NCBI GenBank assembly: GCA_021787665.1
Contig: JAJYLN010000003.1
Span: forward strand, 80,502-144,501
From: a bacterium
GTDB lineage: Bacteria > JAMCPX01
Direction: 5' to 3'
DNA length: 64,000 nucleotides
A program made the translations under genes and the position numbers. Positions 8,093-17,716 of the stretch are shown here, in pieces (within the stretch, counting starts at the first letter, position 1; every line of letters starts with the position of its first letter). The notes under the pieces are model-generated. The model was not told the origin of the DNA and did not search any database. It saw only the letters and a program-made list of their open reading frames with translations.

Positions 8093-10747
8093 ATGGATAC
8101 AGCGGACACGAAAATAGGTGGAGCTTATTCCCACAAAGACGTCGAAGAGCGATGGTACGCATACTGGGAAGAGAACGGCCTTTTCCATGAGGAGCCGGAC
8201 CAAAGGCAGGCTTACTCGATCGTCATTCCCCCGCCCAATATCACCGGCTCCCTTCATATGGGCCATGCGCTGAACAATACCCTCCAGGACATCCTCGTCC
8301 GCTATAAAAAAATGCAGGGCTTCAATGTCGTATGGATACCGGGCACGGACCATGCCGGCATCGCAGCGCAGAACGTCGTCGAGCGACAGCTCGCACAGGA
8401 GGGGCTCAGCAGGTTCAAGATCGGCAGGGAAAAGTTCATCGAGCGGGTCTGGGAATGGAAAAAGAAATCGGGCGATACCATAGTCCATCAGCTCATGAAG
8501 CTGGGCGTTGCCTGCGATTGGGCGCGACAGAGATTCACCATGGATGACGGACTGTCCTTGGCTGTCAGGGAGGTGTTCGTGAGGCTCTACAACGAGGGCC
8601 TCATCTATCGGGGCGAGTACATTATCAACTGGTGCCCTCGGTGCTTTACTGCGCTCTCCGATCTCGAGGTCGAACACAAGGACGAAGAGGGGAAGCTGTA
8701 TTACCTGTTCTACCCAAACCCGGACCGGAAGGGGGGAATTACGGTCGCCACGACCAGACCGGAGACTATGCTCGGAGACACCGCCGTAGCGGTGCATCCC
8801 GAAGACCCGCGGTACAAGGCCGCTATCGGAAAGACCGTCGTTCTACCGTTAGCGGACAGAGAGATACCGATTATCGCGGACCCGGCGGTGAAGGCCGACT
8901 TCGGGACCGGGGCCGTGAAGATAACCCCTGCACACGACTTCAACGACTTCGAGGTTTCGAAGCGGCACTCCCTGGCGCAGATCCAGGTCATCGAGCGTAC
9001 GGGAAAGATGTCTGCCGCAGCAGGTAAATATCAGGGGATGGACAGATACAAGGCTCGCGAGGCCATCGTCGAGAGACTGCAGAAGCTCGGTCTGCTCGTC
9101 AAGATTGAAGACTACCGGCTGCCGGCCGGGAGATGCTACCGGTGCAGCACCGTGACCGAGCCCATGGTGTCCACGCAGTGGTTCGTAAAGACCGCCACCC
9201 TCGCACGGCCCGCGATCGATGCGGTCAGGGACCACCGGACACGGATTATACCGACCGCGTGGGAAAACGCTTATTTTGAGTGGATGGAGAACATCAGGGA
9301 CTGGTGTATATCGAGACAGATATGGTGGGGGCACAGGATCCCTGCATGGTATTGCGACGACTGCAAGGGCATCACCGCTTCCGTGCAACCGCCCGCGAAG
9401 TGCTCGCACTGCAGCAGCACGAACCTACGTCAGGACGAGGACGTGCTCGACACGTGGTTCTCCTCGGCGCTCTGGCCGTTCTCGACCCTCGGATGGCCGG
9501 CAAAGACCGGCGACCTGGAATACTATTATCCGACCAGCACACTCGTGACGGCATTCGACATCATCTTCTTCTGGGTGGCCCGCATGATGATGATGGGGCT
9601 GAAATTCATGGGCGATGTGCCCTTCAGGGATGTCTATATCCACGCGCTCGTGCGGGACGAGCTGGGCAAGAAGATGAGCAAGACCAAGGGCAACGTGATC
9701 GACCCGCTTGTCATCATCGAGAAGTACGGCACGGATGCGTTCAGATTCACGCTCGCCGCCATGGCAGCGCAGGGCAGGGACATACGCCTGTCCGAGCAGC
9801 GGATAACGGGCTACAAGAACTTTATCAACAAGCTCTGGAACAGTACGCGGTTCGTGAACATCAAAAAGACTGAGGCCGGGGTGGGACGGCCGTTCCATCA
9901 GAGCTCCCAGGTCCCTATCAATGCGTGGATCAACAGAAAATTACGGCGCGTGACAGCGGGGGTCATGGACGCGATCGACGGCTACCGTTTCAACGATGCG
10001 GCGACGGCCCTGTACCAGTTCGTCTGGCACGAGTACTGTGATTGGTATATCGAGATGGTCAAGGTCCGCACCGCAGCATCACCGGACAGGACGACGCTGG
10101 ACAACATGCTGTTCGTCCACGACGTCATGACGCGACTGCTCCACCCCTTCATCCCTTTCCTGACGGAAGAGGCCTACCACATCCTCGGCGGTACCGGCTC
10201 GATACTGCGGGAGCGCTACCCTGACGTCGACCACTTGATCCAGCCGGACAGCGCGGCGGATATCGCCGCGGACGAAGTCGACTTGGTCATCGACATCATC
10301 AAGCGCATCAGAAACATACGGGCCGAATGCAATGTACCTGCCGCGGCCGATATCGATATTAGCTTCTCGGGTACCGGCGAGCGCCAGGGACTGGTCCGGA
10401 AATATCATGACTACATCACACGGCTGACCCGGACCAAAGGCATGGATGTTTATCAGGGCGTCCCGGGGATGAAAGGCAGTGCGGTTGAACGGGTGGAAGG
10501 AGTGACCATCTATGTTCATCTCGCCGGCGTGATAGAGCCCTCCACCGAGATTCAAAGACTCGATAAGGAGATGGGCAAGCTGCAGCTCGACCTCGAGAAA
10601 TACAAGTACAAGCTCAGCAACGAGGAGTTCGTACGAAAGGCACCCCAGGAAGTGATCGATGAGGCGAAACAGATACATGCGGAGCTGAAGGAGCGTCACG
10701 AGCAGTTGAACGCAGCAAAGAAAAGGCTGGAAGAGCTCTTGCGATGA
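8093..10747 (+). CDS. valS: Valine--tRNA ligase
   Basis: A cytoplasmic class I synthetase that charges tRNA-Val and edits Thr. With the ATG at 8093, preceded by AGGA 8 bp upstream, the product is 884 residues, the normal ValRS size; longer readings from 7991 translate an intergenic repeat. Visible are PPPNITGSLHMGHAL (HIGH motif), the CP1 editing domain with TTRPETMLGDTAVAVHPED, KKMSKTKGNVIDP (KMSKS motif), the anticodon-binding domain and a C-terminal coiled coil. The stop overlaps the nadC start by 4 bp, so valS and nadC are cotranscribed. Confidence 0.97.
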   Translation: MDTADTKIGGAYSHKDVEERWYAYWEENGLFHEEPDQRQAYSIVIPPPNITGSLHMGHALNNTLQDILVRYKKMQGFNVVWIPGTDHAGIAAQNVVERQLAQEGLSRFKIGREKFIERVWEWKKKSGDTIVHQLMKLGVACDWARQRFTMDDGLSLAVREVFVRLYNEGLIYRGEYIINWCPRCFTALSDLEVEHKDEEGKLYYLFYPNPDRKGGITVATTRPETMLGDTAVAVHPEDPRYKAAIGKTVVLPLADREIPIIADPAVKADFGTGAVKITPAHDFNDFEVSKRHSLAQIQVIERTGKMSAAAGKYQGMDRYKAREAIVERLQKLGLLVKIEDYRLPAGRCYRCSTVTEPMVSTQWFVKTATLARPAIDAVRDHRTRIIPTAWENAYFEWMENIRDWCISRQIWWGHRIPAWYCDDCKGITASVQPPAKCSHCSSTNLRQDEDVLDTWFSSALWPFSTLGWPAKTGDLEYYYPTSTLVTAFDIIFFWVARMMMMGLKFMGDVPFRDVYIHALVRDELGKKMSKTKGNVIDPLVIIEKYGTDAFRFTLAAMAAQGRDIRLSEQRITGYKNFINKLWNSTRFVNIKKTEAGVGRPFHQSSQVPINAWINRKLRRVTAGVMDAIDGYRFNDAATALYQFVWHEYCDWYIEMVKVRTAASPDRTTLDNMLFVHDVMTRLLHPFIPFLTEEAYHILGGTGSILRERYPDVDHLIQPDSAADIAADEVDLVIDIIKRIRNIRAECNVPAAADIDISFSGTGERQGLVRKYHDYITRLTRTKGMDVYQGVPGMKGSAVERVEGVTIYVHLAGVIEPSTEIQRLDKEMGKLQLDLEKYKYKLSNEEFVRKAPQEVIDEAKQIHAELKERHEQLNAAKKRLEELLR

Positions 10748-11589
10748 GCTGCACGGACCGCATCATACCGTGTGCGCTCGATGAAGACATCGGTACCGGG
10801 GACATCACGACCGACGGCATCATCGACGACGCGCTCCTCGCATCGGCAGCCATCATCATGAAGGAGAACGCCGTCGTTTCCGGGATGGAGGTCGTACGGC
10901 GGGTCTTCCTGACCGTGGACCCCGCGATACAGTTCGAACCGCTCGTCAGGGACGGACAAGCCGTCCAGAAAGGCGAGGTCATTGCCAACCTGACCGGGAA
11001 GGCCCGCTCCCTGCTCAAGGGAGAGCGTTGTGCGCTCAATTTTCTGATGAGGCTGTCCGGCATCGCCACCCTCACGCGCGCGTTCACACTGGCTATCGAG
11101 GGCACCGGGGTGGTCCTGCTCGATACACGGAAGACGACGCCCGGGCTGCGTGCGCTGGAGAAGCATGCGGTAAGGACCGGAGGCGGGAAGAACCACAGGT
11201 TCGGCCTGTTCGACGGCGTGCTGATAAAAGACAACCACATCAAGGCGTCGGGCAGCGTCGGTGAAGCCGTGAAGAGGATGAAGCACGTCGTGCCGTACCA
11301 TACGATAGAGGTTGAGGTCCGGACCCTCGGGGAGCTGAACGAAGCGATGCTCGCCGGTGCCGATATCGTCATGCTCGACAACATGCCTGTGGAGACGATG
11401 AAACAGGCCTTAGAACTTGTGAAGGGCAAGGCGCTGACCGAGGTGTCCGGGAACGTGACCCTCGAGAATATCCGGGATATAGCGCGGATCCGTCCGGACT
11501 TCATATCGACCGGGGCCATCACACATTCTGCGAGGGCCATTGATATTTCGATGAAGCTAACTACCATCTATACAAAGGAGACACCATGA
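10744..11589 (+). CDS. nadC: Nicotinate-nucleotide pyrophosphorylase (carboxylating)
   Basis: NadC converts quinolinate and PRPP to nicotinate mononucleotide, CO2 and PPi in de novo NAD synthesis. The 281 residues hold the family signatures ERCALNFLMRLSGIAT, DTRKTTPGLRALEKHAVRTGGG and GVLIKDNHI, with catalytic and phosphate-binding Arg and Lys in place, and the C-terminal STGAITHSARAIDISM. It overlaps valS by 4 bp and the next gene by 4 bp, so all three are translationally coupled. No nadA or nadB is in the window. Confidence 0.96.
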   Translation: MSCTDRIIPCALDEDIGTGDITTDGIIDDALLASAAIIMKENAVVSGMEVVRRVFLTVDPAIQFEPLVRDGQAVQKGEVIANLTGKARSLLKGERCALNFLMRLSGIATLTRAFTLAIEGTGVVLLDTRKTTPGLRALEKHAVRTGGGKNHRFGLFDGVLIKDNHIKASGSVGEAVKRMKHVVPYHTIEVEVRTLGELNEAMLAGADIVMLDNMPVETMKQALELVKGKALTEVSGNVTLENIRDIARIRPDFISTGAITHSARAIDISMKLTTIYTKETP

Positions 11590-13517
11590 AAAGACTATTG
11601 CTGGTTGCACTGATCGCGGTATTGTCCGCGGTCCCTGTCCTGCTGCCGGCGCCGCTGTCCGCTTCAGCCAGCGACCCGCAGCAGGAGGCAGGCGCGATCG
11701 TCGTGCAGGACACAGAGAGGACCAAGGTCTTCAAAGACTTTACCTACACGACCGTTGAGCACGAGCGGGTAACCATATTGAACAAGCGTGGGGTGAATGC
11801 CTACTGCGAGGTCGTACTGCCCTACTCAACCGAATACCAGAGGATAGAGATACTCGATGCAAAGACCCTGACCCCGGACGGAAAAATCCTGAAGCCCGGG
11901 AAGAAGGGCATCAACGACGTCACACCGCCGTTCATCTTCAGTGCGCCCATATACTCGGACGTAAAGTACAGGACGATAACCATGCCTGGCTGTACGCCCG
12001 GTGCTACCATCGACTACACCGTCCGGATAAGGACCATAAAGCCGTACATGAAGGGGAACTTCTTCGATAGCGATTACCTGCAGACGAGCGACCCCATATC
12101 GCAGTCGACGTACGAGGTAAGCTTCCCCAGGGACGTGAAGTTTGCGTACCGGCAGTACAATTTTATCAGCCCGCCGTCCATTATCGAACGGGGAGACAGG
12201 GTCATGTACACCTGGAAACTCAGGGGCATCAAACAGATCATCCCGGAACAGAACATGCCGCCGATGTCCGAGGTCCTAAACCGTGTCAGGATAAGTACCG
12301 TGGGCTCGTGGGACGGGCTCGCACGATGGTACTGGGGCCTGTCCGGCAAGCAGTACGGTAGCAGCAAGGCTATGGACAGAAAGATCACAAAGCTGACAAA
12401 GGGACTGACAACGACAGACGAGAAGATCCGTGCGATATACGACTACGTGTCGATGAATATCCGCTATGTCGGGCTGGAGTTCGGGATTGAAGGATACAAG
12501 CCCCACAAGGCACAAGACGTATTCAAGAACAAGTACGGAGACTGCAAAGACCACGCGACGCTCCTCATAGCGATGCTGAGACACATCGGCGTGACCGCCT
12601 ATCCGGTGCTCGTGGATACAGCCGAAGTCTCGAAGATGGACCCATCCCTGCCATCCCCGGGCCAGTTCGATCACGAGATCGTCGCCATACCGCAGGGCAA
12701 GGGGTTCTGGTTCCTGGACTCGACCTCCGACGTCACGAACTACAAAGACCTCCCGCCGATGGACCAGGGAAGGCAGGTGGTTGTCGTACAGCGGGACACG
12801 GCGAAGATCGTCGAGACGCCGATATTTTCGCCGGCAAAAAACGCTACGGACGATGTCAGGACGGTGACGATAAACAGGGACGGCTCGCTCAGCGTCGCTA
12901 TGAAGCTTACGTACACGGGCGTCTACGGTATGTACATCAAGGCGATGCTGCGGGGAATGAAGCCGATCCAGAGGAAGACCTTCCTCGAGGACACCGCGAG
13001 CGATGTCTGCCCCGGGGCGGTCGTCTACAGGTATACGATATCGAACATCTACGACCTGAACATCCCCGCAGCGGCAAGCCTCGACTTTACCTGTCAGGAC
13101 TATGTGATAAAGGCGGGGAACCTCCTCATCGTCAAGGTCCCGACGATGTCGATGCAGAACCTCGCACAGCTCGTCGCTCGGGATACGAGGACATACCCGC
13201 TCATGATAGGCTACAACTTTGAGAAGAAGAACTCGATCGTCTTCAACATCCCGGACGGCTACAGCATACGGTACATGCCGCAGAACACGTCGTACAAGAA
13301 CCAATTCGGCACATTCACTATTAACTATCAGAGGCTCGAGAGACACCTCGGATACACCGGTGACATCGTGATACAGGCGTATTCCGTCGAACCGAAGGAT
13401 TACCCCCTGATCAAGACGCTGTTCAACACGGCCGTCATCGGCTCGAAGAACCAGGTCGTGGTGTTCGAAAGGCTGAACATCGGAAGGCATATCATCAGGC
13501 GCAGGAGAAGGAGATAA
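11586..13517 (+). CDS. Secreted DUF3857 / transglutaminase-like protein
   Basis: The 643-residue product starts with a Sec signal peptide (MKRLLLVALIAVLSAVPVLL..., cleavage near ASAS). A DUF3857 domain spans about residues 50-220, followed by a transglutaminase-like core with the catalytic Cys in KYGDCKDHATLL (~residue 320), a His in FDHEIVAI and an Asp in WFLDSTSD. The C-terminal ~200 residues resemble the beta-rich region usual in this family. It acts outside the cytoplasmic membrane, perhaps as a protease or crosslinking enzyme; the substrate is unknown. An AAAGGAGACACC ribosome binding site precedes the ATG, which overlaps nadC by 4 bp. The C-terminus ends in an unusual Arg-rich run. Confidence 0.88.
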   Translation: MKRLLLVALIAVLSAVPVLLPAPLSASASDPQQEAGAIVVQDTERTKVFKDFTYTTVEHERVTILNKRGVNAYCEVVLPYSTEYQRIEILDAKTLTPDGKILKPGKKGINDVTPPFIFSAPIYSDVKYRTITMPGCTPGATIDYTVRIRTIKPYMKGNFFDSDYLQTSDPISQSTYEVSFPRDVKFAYRQYNFISPPSIIERGDRVMYTWKLRGIKQIIPEQNMPPMSEVLNRVRISTVGSWDGLARWYWGLSGKQYGSSKAMDRKITKLTKGLTTTDEKIRAIYDYVSMNIRYVGLEFGIEGYKPHKAQDVFKNKYGDCKDHATLLIAMLRHIGVTAYPVLVDTAEVSKMDPSLPSPGQFDHEIVAIPQGKGFWFLDSTSDVTNYKDLPPMDQGRQVVVVQRDTAKIVETPIFSPAKNATDDVRTVTINRDGSLSVAMKLTYTGVYGMYIKAMLRGMKPIQRKTFLEDTASDVCPGAVVYRYTISNIYDLNIPAAASLDFTCQDYVIKAGNLLIVKVPTMSMQNLAQLVARDTRTYPLMIGYNFEKKNSIVFNIPDGYSIRYMPQNTSYKNQFGTFTINYQRLERHLGYTGDIVIQAYSVEPKDYPLIKTLFNTAVIGSKNQVVVFERLNIGRHIIRRRRRR

Positions 13518-13565
13518 GGGCAGCTGGCCCTCCGACACGGGCGTGCCGGCTACCCCTTCGCGTAC

Positions 13566-14471
13566 ATGAGATACATCCTGATAGAGGCATTCACCCTCAT
13601 CGTGCTGGGCATGCTGTCCAGACTGCTGGGCCTCGTCGATGAGAAAGACGACCGCATCATAGCGAAGCTTGTCTTCAACGTCACGCTCCCTTTCCTCGTC
13701 TTCCTCGCGATGTTCAACCAGCACCCTGTCTATGTCTATCTGAAGATCACGATTCTTGTCTGGGTCCTGCTCGGCCTGTTCACCGCAGCGACCTATTACC
13801 TTGCCAAAGGCGTTATAAAAGACCCGAAGAGGCTCGGGGTCTTTGTGATGACCTGCGTCGGCGGGAATACGGCGTTCCTCGGATACGCGGTGATCCAGGG
13901 ATTGGTAGGGAGCAGGGGTATGCCCGCTGCCGTGATCTATGACCAGTTCGGGAACGGGATCTTCATCTACACGGTGCTGCTGCTTCTCATGTCCTATCTC
14001 GGCAACAAGAGCCTCGGGCCGCGGGCGCTGCTTTCCGGCGTACTCACGCCGCCTTTTATCGCCCTTATCGTGGGCCTCCTTTTCCCGGCTTCCGTCCACA
14101 TGCCGGCCTCCATCATGAAGGCGTTTGAACTCGTGGGCGGGGTAACGACCCCCCTTATGATGCTCATTGTCGGCATGAATCTGACACGGTCCCTGGAGCT
14201 GTCGTCCGTTCCCCTCCTCGGCGTCGTATCCGTCGTGAAGCTCGCGATCGTCCCGGCCGCGATGTATCTGCTCGCCGCCGTCGTACGCATGCCTGCGTTC
14301 CCCCTGAAGATAACGGTGCTCCAGGCTGCCATGCCCTCCATGATGACGAGCGTCATCTTCGCACAGATTTACGACCTCGACGAGCCGCTCGCGGCGCAGC
14401 TCGTCGTTGCCACGACCCTGATCAGTTTCTTCACCCTTCCGTTCATCTGGACACTGCTCCGGCACGGGTAG
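13566..14471 (+). CDS. AEC family transporter (auxin efflux carrier-like permease)
   Basis: A 301-residue inner-membrane protein with about ten hydrophobic segments in two five-helix halves, as in the AEC/BASS superfamily. The N-terminal half ends with a CVGGNTAFLGYAVIQGL crossover motif and the C-terminal half has LVGGVTTPLMMLIVGMNL, characteristic of AEC permeases. Some bacterial members carry malate or malonate, but substrate cannot be inferred here. The ATG lacks an obvious ribosome binding site. It is 48 bp after the transglutaminase gene and may be read through from it. Confidence 0.85.
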   Translation: MRYILIEAFTLIVLGMLSRLLGLVDEKDDRIIAKLVFNVTLPFLVFLAMFNQHPVYVYLKITILVWVLLGLFTAATYYLAKGVIKDPKRLGVFVMTCVGGNTAFLGYAVIQGLVGSRGMPAAVIYDQFGNGIFIYTVLLLLMSYLGNKSLGPRALLSGVLTPPFIALIVGLLFPASVHMPASIMKAFELVGGVTTPLMMLIVGMNLTRSLELSSVPLLGVVSVVKLAIVPAAMYLLAAVVRMPAFPLKITVLQAAMPSMMTSVIFAQIYDLDEPLAAQLVVATTLISFFTLPFIWTLLRHG

Positions 14472-14630
14472 TCCGTATACTCCGCTCGGTCACATCGGTG
14501 CCTGACCAACTCACGTCGGACAGCAGCCTTACCTGCACGCTCATACCGGCGCCCCGGGCGAACCCGTGCAAGCGTGCCACACAAAGATTCCCTTTGAAAT
14601 ATCTGTACCGCATGGTAAAAGTAACGATAT

Positions 14631-15731
14631 ATGCAGCCAGACGTGAGCCTATTTCCCCTTGCGGGAGCAGGCCCCTTTCTCGGGAAGAACAGACTAAAGA
14701 TAGGACTGGAGATATCCTCTCTGGCGTTCCCCTTGTCCGGCATACAGGTCTACATCAACGGCATCGTCCATGCTCTGCGCAGCTTAGACACGACAAACCA
14801 CTACATCCTAACCACCAAGGCTAAGCAATACCTCAAGCTCAGGGAATACGGAGCTTCATCGTTCTGGCTCAGAAGTTTCGACGTTTATCATGGACTCGAC
14901 GGCTTTCTGCCCGGGGCGGTCCGTGCGGCGCTGAAGTCAGCTATCGTCCACGACGTTCTATTCCTGAAGAGCGGGGACTACCATACCGCAGAGCAGCGCC
15001 AAAGGCTGCTACGTAAACTATACAGGCTGACCAGACGGGCCGATGTCCTTATCACGCCCTCGCTGGCAACGAAAAAAGACCTCTCCGCTCTATTTCCTGC
15101 TGAGAGAATCTATGTCGTTCCGAACGGCTGCTCTGAGTCGTTCAGACCGATGTCAGCGGCCACGCTTGCAGACTTCAGGCAAGGTCTGGGCGTGGACAGG
15201 TATCTGCTCTTCGTCGGTGTCTTCCAGCGTAGAAAAAACATCGAGAGGCTGCTCGACGCGTTCAAGATCATCAGGGGAACGATCCCCGGCCTGAAGCTCA
15301 TTATGGTGACGAGCTACTTTGGCTACGGAAGCACAGAGGTCATGCAGAAGGTCTCGGAGATGAAGGGAGACATCTTCCTCAAAAGGGGGGTGGGTCAGGA
15401 GGAGCTGGTGTCTCTGTATAACGGCGCGGAGGCCTTTTTGTTCCCGAGCCTTGCCGAAGGGTTCGGTCTGCCGGTACTGGAAGCCATGGCGTGCGGCACT
15501 CCGGTGGTCACATCCAGAATTTCGTCTATGCCTGAGATCGGCGGCGATGCGGTTGTATACTGCGACCCTTACGATACAACCGACATTGCGTCTGTTACGC
15601 TGGACGTGCTGGGCAGCGAAGCGAGGAAACGGGAGCTGAGGCAGCTCGGTCTGTCCCGGGCTGCGGGGTTCACCTGGACAGAGAGCGCACGCGGGGTCAT
15701 GAGCGTTTGGGAGAAAAATCTTTGTCCCTGA
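14631..15731 (+). CDS. Glycosyltransferase family 4 (GT-B fold)
   Basis: A 366-residue GT-B glycosyltransferase, probably for surface polysaccharide. The C-terminal half has the GT4 signature: LLFVGVFQRRKNIERLLDAF, then AFLFPSLAEGFGLPV and LEAMACGTPVV with the conserved E-x7-E donor-phosphate site. The start is uncertain: the ATG at 14631 adds about 22 residues before the first recognisable strand (LKIGLEISS) and lacks a good ribosome binding site. It overlaps the following GT2 gene by ~10 bp, indicating an operon of two sugar transferases. Donor and acceptor are unknown. Confidence 0.88.
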   Translation: MQPDVSLFPLAGAGPFLGKNRLKIGLEISSLAFPLSGIQVYINGIVHALRSLDTTNHYILTTKAKQYLKLREYGASSFWLRSFDVYHGLDGFLPGAVRAALKSAIVHDVLFLKSGDYHTAEQRQRLLRKLYRLTRRADVLITPSLATKKDLSALFPAERIYVVPNGCSESFRPMSAATLADFRQGLGVDRYLLFVGVFQRRKNIERLLDAFKIIRGTIPGLKLIMVTSYFGYGSTEVMQKVSEMKGDIFLKRGVGQEELVSLYNGAEAFLFPSLAEGFGLPVLEAMACGTPVVTSRISSMPEIGGDAVVYCDPYDTTDIASVTLDVLGSEARKRELRQLGLSRAAGFTWTESARGVMSVWEKNLCP

Positions 15732-16606
15732 AGCTCAGCGTCGTCATACCAAGCTTTAACGGAGCCGGGCGGCTGAAGGACTGCATCCCTGTACTTTTCA
15801 GGGCAATGGCACACGCGGGCTTCCAGCAGGAAGTCATCGTCGTCGACGATGCATCCGGCGATCACAGTGTGGAGTTTATACGGGGAACGTATCCGCAGAT
15901 CAGGCTCTTGGTACACGATATCAACAAGGGGTTTATTTCGAGCGTGAACGACGGAGTCCGAGCATGCACCAACGAGCTCGTCGTGCTTTTGAACAACGAT
16001 GTGATCGTTTACGAGGATACCTTTGATACGCTCGAGCAGGACTTTTCCGACAAGAGTGTATTCGCGGTGAGCTTCCAGTCGCTGAACGACGCAGGAACCT
16101 TCAGGGAGGGGCTTAAAAAGGCACCTTTTGTTCTCGGCTTCTACAAGATCAGGCACGGTGCGCAGGACCAGCCGCTCGATCTCTCCCGGGTATACGACAC
16201 CTTTTATGCTGTCGGCGGACACTGCGCTGTGCGGCGATCAGCATTCCTGGAGCTGGGAGGCATGGACCCCCTCTTCGCGCCCTTTTACTGGGAAGATCTG
16301 GACCTCAGCTTCAGAGCACGACGCGCAGGATACAAGGTGCTGTACGACCCGCGCTGCGTCGTGGTCCACCGGGAAATAGGTACGATTAAGACCCACTACG
16401 GGATGCGCTATATCCGGCGTATACGGGAGAGGAACAGGCTGCTCTTCCACTGGAAGGGCCTCAGAAATAGACCGTTCCTTTTTCTCCAGCATATCGTGTT
16501 CGTTTTTTTTAGACTGCTCACCGGCGTATTTCTGCTGGACACCGACTTCTATGCAGGGTTCTTCCTCGCGCTAAAGGCGAGGCTACAGCGCCCGATACAT
16601 CTCTGA
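15722..16606 (+). CDS. Glycosyltransferase family 2 (GT-A fold)
   Basis: A rhamnosyltransferase-like GT2 of about 294 residues. Strand-helix motif LSVVIPSFNGAGRLKDCI begins at residue ~4; VVDDASGD binds the nucleotide, VLLNNDVIV supplies the DxD-like metal site, and PFYWEDLDLSFRARRAGYK carries the catalytic ED motif. A hydrophobic C-terminal segment suggests membrane association. I chose TTG 15722 because GGGAGA lies 9 bp upstream; a TTG at 15707 is also possible. It overlaps the preceding GT4 and its 3' end overlaps the convergent GT gene by 24 bp. Confidence 0.88.
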   Translation: MSLKLSVVIPSFNGAGRLKDCIPVLFRAMAHAGFQQEVIVVDDASGDHSVEFIRGTYPQIRLLVHDINKGFISSVNDGVRACTNELVVLLNNDVIVYEDTFDTLEQDFSDKSVFAVSFQSLNDAGTFREGLKKAPFVLGFYKIRHGAQDQPLDLSRVYDTFYAVGGHCAVRRSAFLELGGMDPLFAPFYWEDLDLSFRARRAGYKVLYDPRCVVVHREIGTIKTHYGMRYIRRIRERNRLLFHWKGLRNRPFLFLQHIVFVFFRLLTGVFLLDTDFYAGFFLALKARLQRPIHL

Positions 16607-17716
16607 AAGTCTGGCACCGGTCACACGAGCGTCGAAACGCATCTCGGCTCTTTCACGGGACATGCGTCTGAGCCTTTCCCTGAGACTGCCGTCGTCCTTC
16701 AGGCTGCGTATCGCATGCGCTATGTCCTTGTACTCACCGGGCCCGACAAGAACGGCCACATCGCCAACCACCTCCGGTATCGAGCCACTCCTGCTCGCTA
16801 TCACGGGCAGTCCGGATGCCATCGCCTCGAGGAGCACCATCCCGTACTGCTCCTTCCATCCCCGCAGCGGTATACTGGGGAGGACGAAGGCATCGGCCCG
16901 GCTATACATCCCCTGCAGATCGGCATAGGAGACAAAGCCGGTAAACTCGACGAGATCCGAGATGCCGAGCTCATTCGCAGTGTTCCTTACTTCTGCCGTG
17001 GATTCGCCGACCATCAGGAGCCGCACATCCTTCACACCATGCATGTTCAGGAGCCGTAGCGCATTGAGCAGCTCGAAGACGCCCTTTTCGTACACCTGCC
17101 TCCCTATGAACAACACCGTGAAAAATGGACGACGCGTATCCTCGCCGGGTTTGAACCTTCTGACGTCGACGCCGTAGGGGACAACACGTACCGGAGCATC
17201 TGTTACCCCTTCTACGGCAAGCACGTCAGCGGCGTCCTGAGTGACGGCGTGGATAAGATCAACGTGCTCGAGGGCCACACGCCGCATGGACGTCCACCGG
17301 GGCTTTTGCCGGTACAGGAAGGGGATGTTCTCCCACACGGTGACCACCAGCCTGTACCCGCACCGATCCTTCAGCATGGCGGCCGTATAGGTAGCCTTCG
17401 ACTTCAGATCCACCGTGTGGACGATGTCGACGCCCTTCAGCACCCGTGCCAGCGTATGGGGGAAGAAGCGCCGCCTCTGCGCCCGGTCGGCGACAATGTA
17501 CTTGAGCGTGGTTGCAAGGTCCACCAGAGACAGCACCCGCTCCCGTGCCTTCGTGACCACGACGGGCATAACGGGAAGGTCCTCCAGGGTAACATCGTTG
17601 TCCTCCGGGGCGATGGGCACGAGTTCGATCCCCGGCAGATCGAGGTAGTTCTGCATCTCCCAGGGGTTGAGGCTGCGCTCCCTGATTATAGAGACTTTAC
17701 GGTTTCCTTCCCGCAT
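16583..17716 (-). CDS. Glycosyltransferase family 4, convergent copy
   Basis: A 377-residue GT-B protein, distinct in sequence from the one at 14631. The C-terminal domain has VLFIGRQVYEKGVFELLNAL, ADAFVLPSIPLRGWKEQYG and MVLLEAMASGLPVIASRSG, including the E-x7-E site. The N-terminal acceptor domain is typical but uninformative about substrate. Its ATG shares one base with the stop of the upstream MBL-fold gene, so the two are coupled. The 3' end overlaps the oppositely oriented GT2 gene by 24 bp. Likely role: lipopolysaccharide or exopolysaccharide assembly. Confidence 0.87.
   Translation of the reverse strand: MREGNRKVSIIRERSLNPWEMQNYLDLPGIELVPIAPEDNDVTLEDLPVMPVVVTKARERVLSLVDLATTLKYIVADRAQRRRFFPHTLARVLKGVDIVHTVDLKSKATYTAAMLKDRCGYRLVVTVWENIPFLYRQKPRWTSMRRVALEHVDLIHAVTQDAADVLAVEGVTDAPVRVVPYGVDVRRFKPGEDTRRPFFTVLFIGRQVYEKGVFELLNALRLLNMHGVKDVRLLMVGESTAEVRNTANELGISDLVEFTGFVSYADLQGMYSRADAFVLPSIPLRGWKEQYGMVLLEAMASGLPVIASRSGSIPEVVGDVAVLVGPGEYKDIAHAIRSLKDDGSLRERLRRMSRERAEMRFDARVTGARLSEMYRAL

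Noticed and set aside
12276-14465. 729-residue minus-strand ORF
   Set aside because: Antisense to the transglutaminase and AEC genes, which have clear motifs; product is charged low-complexity.
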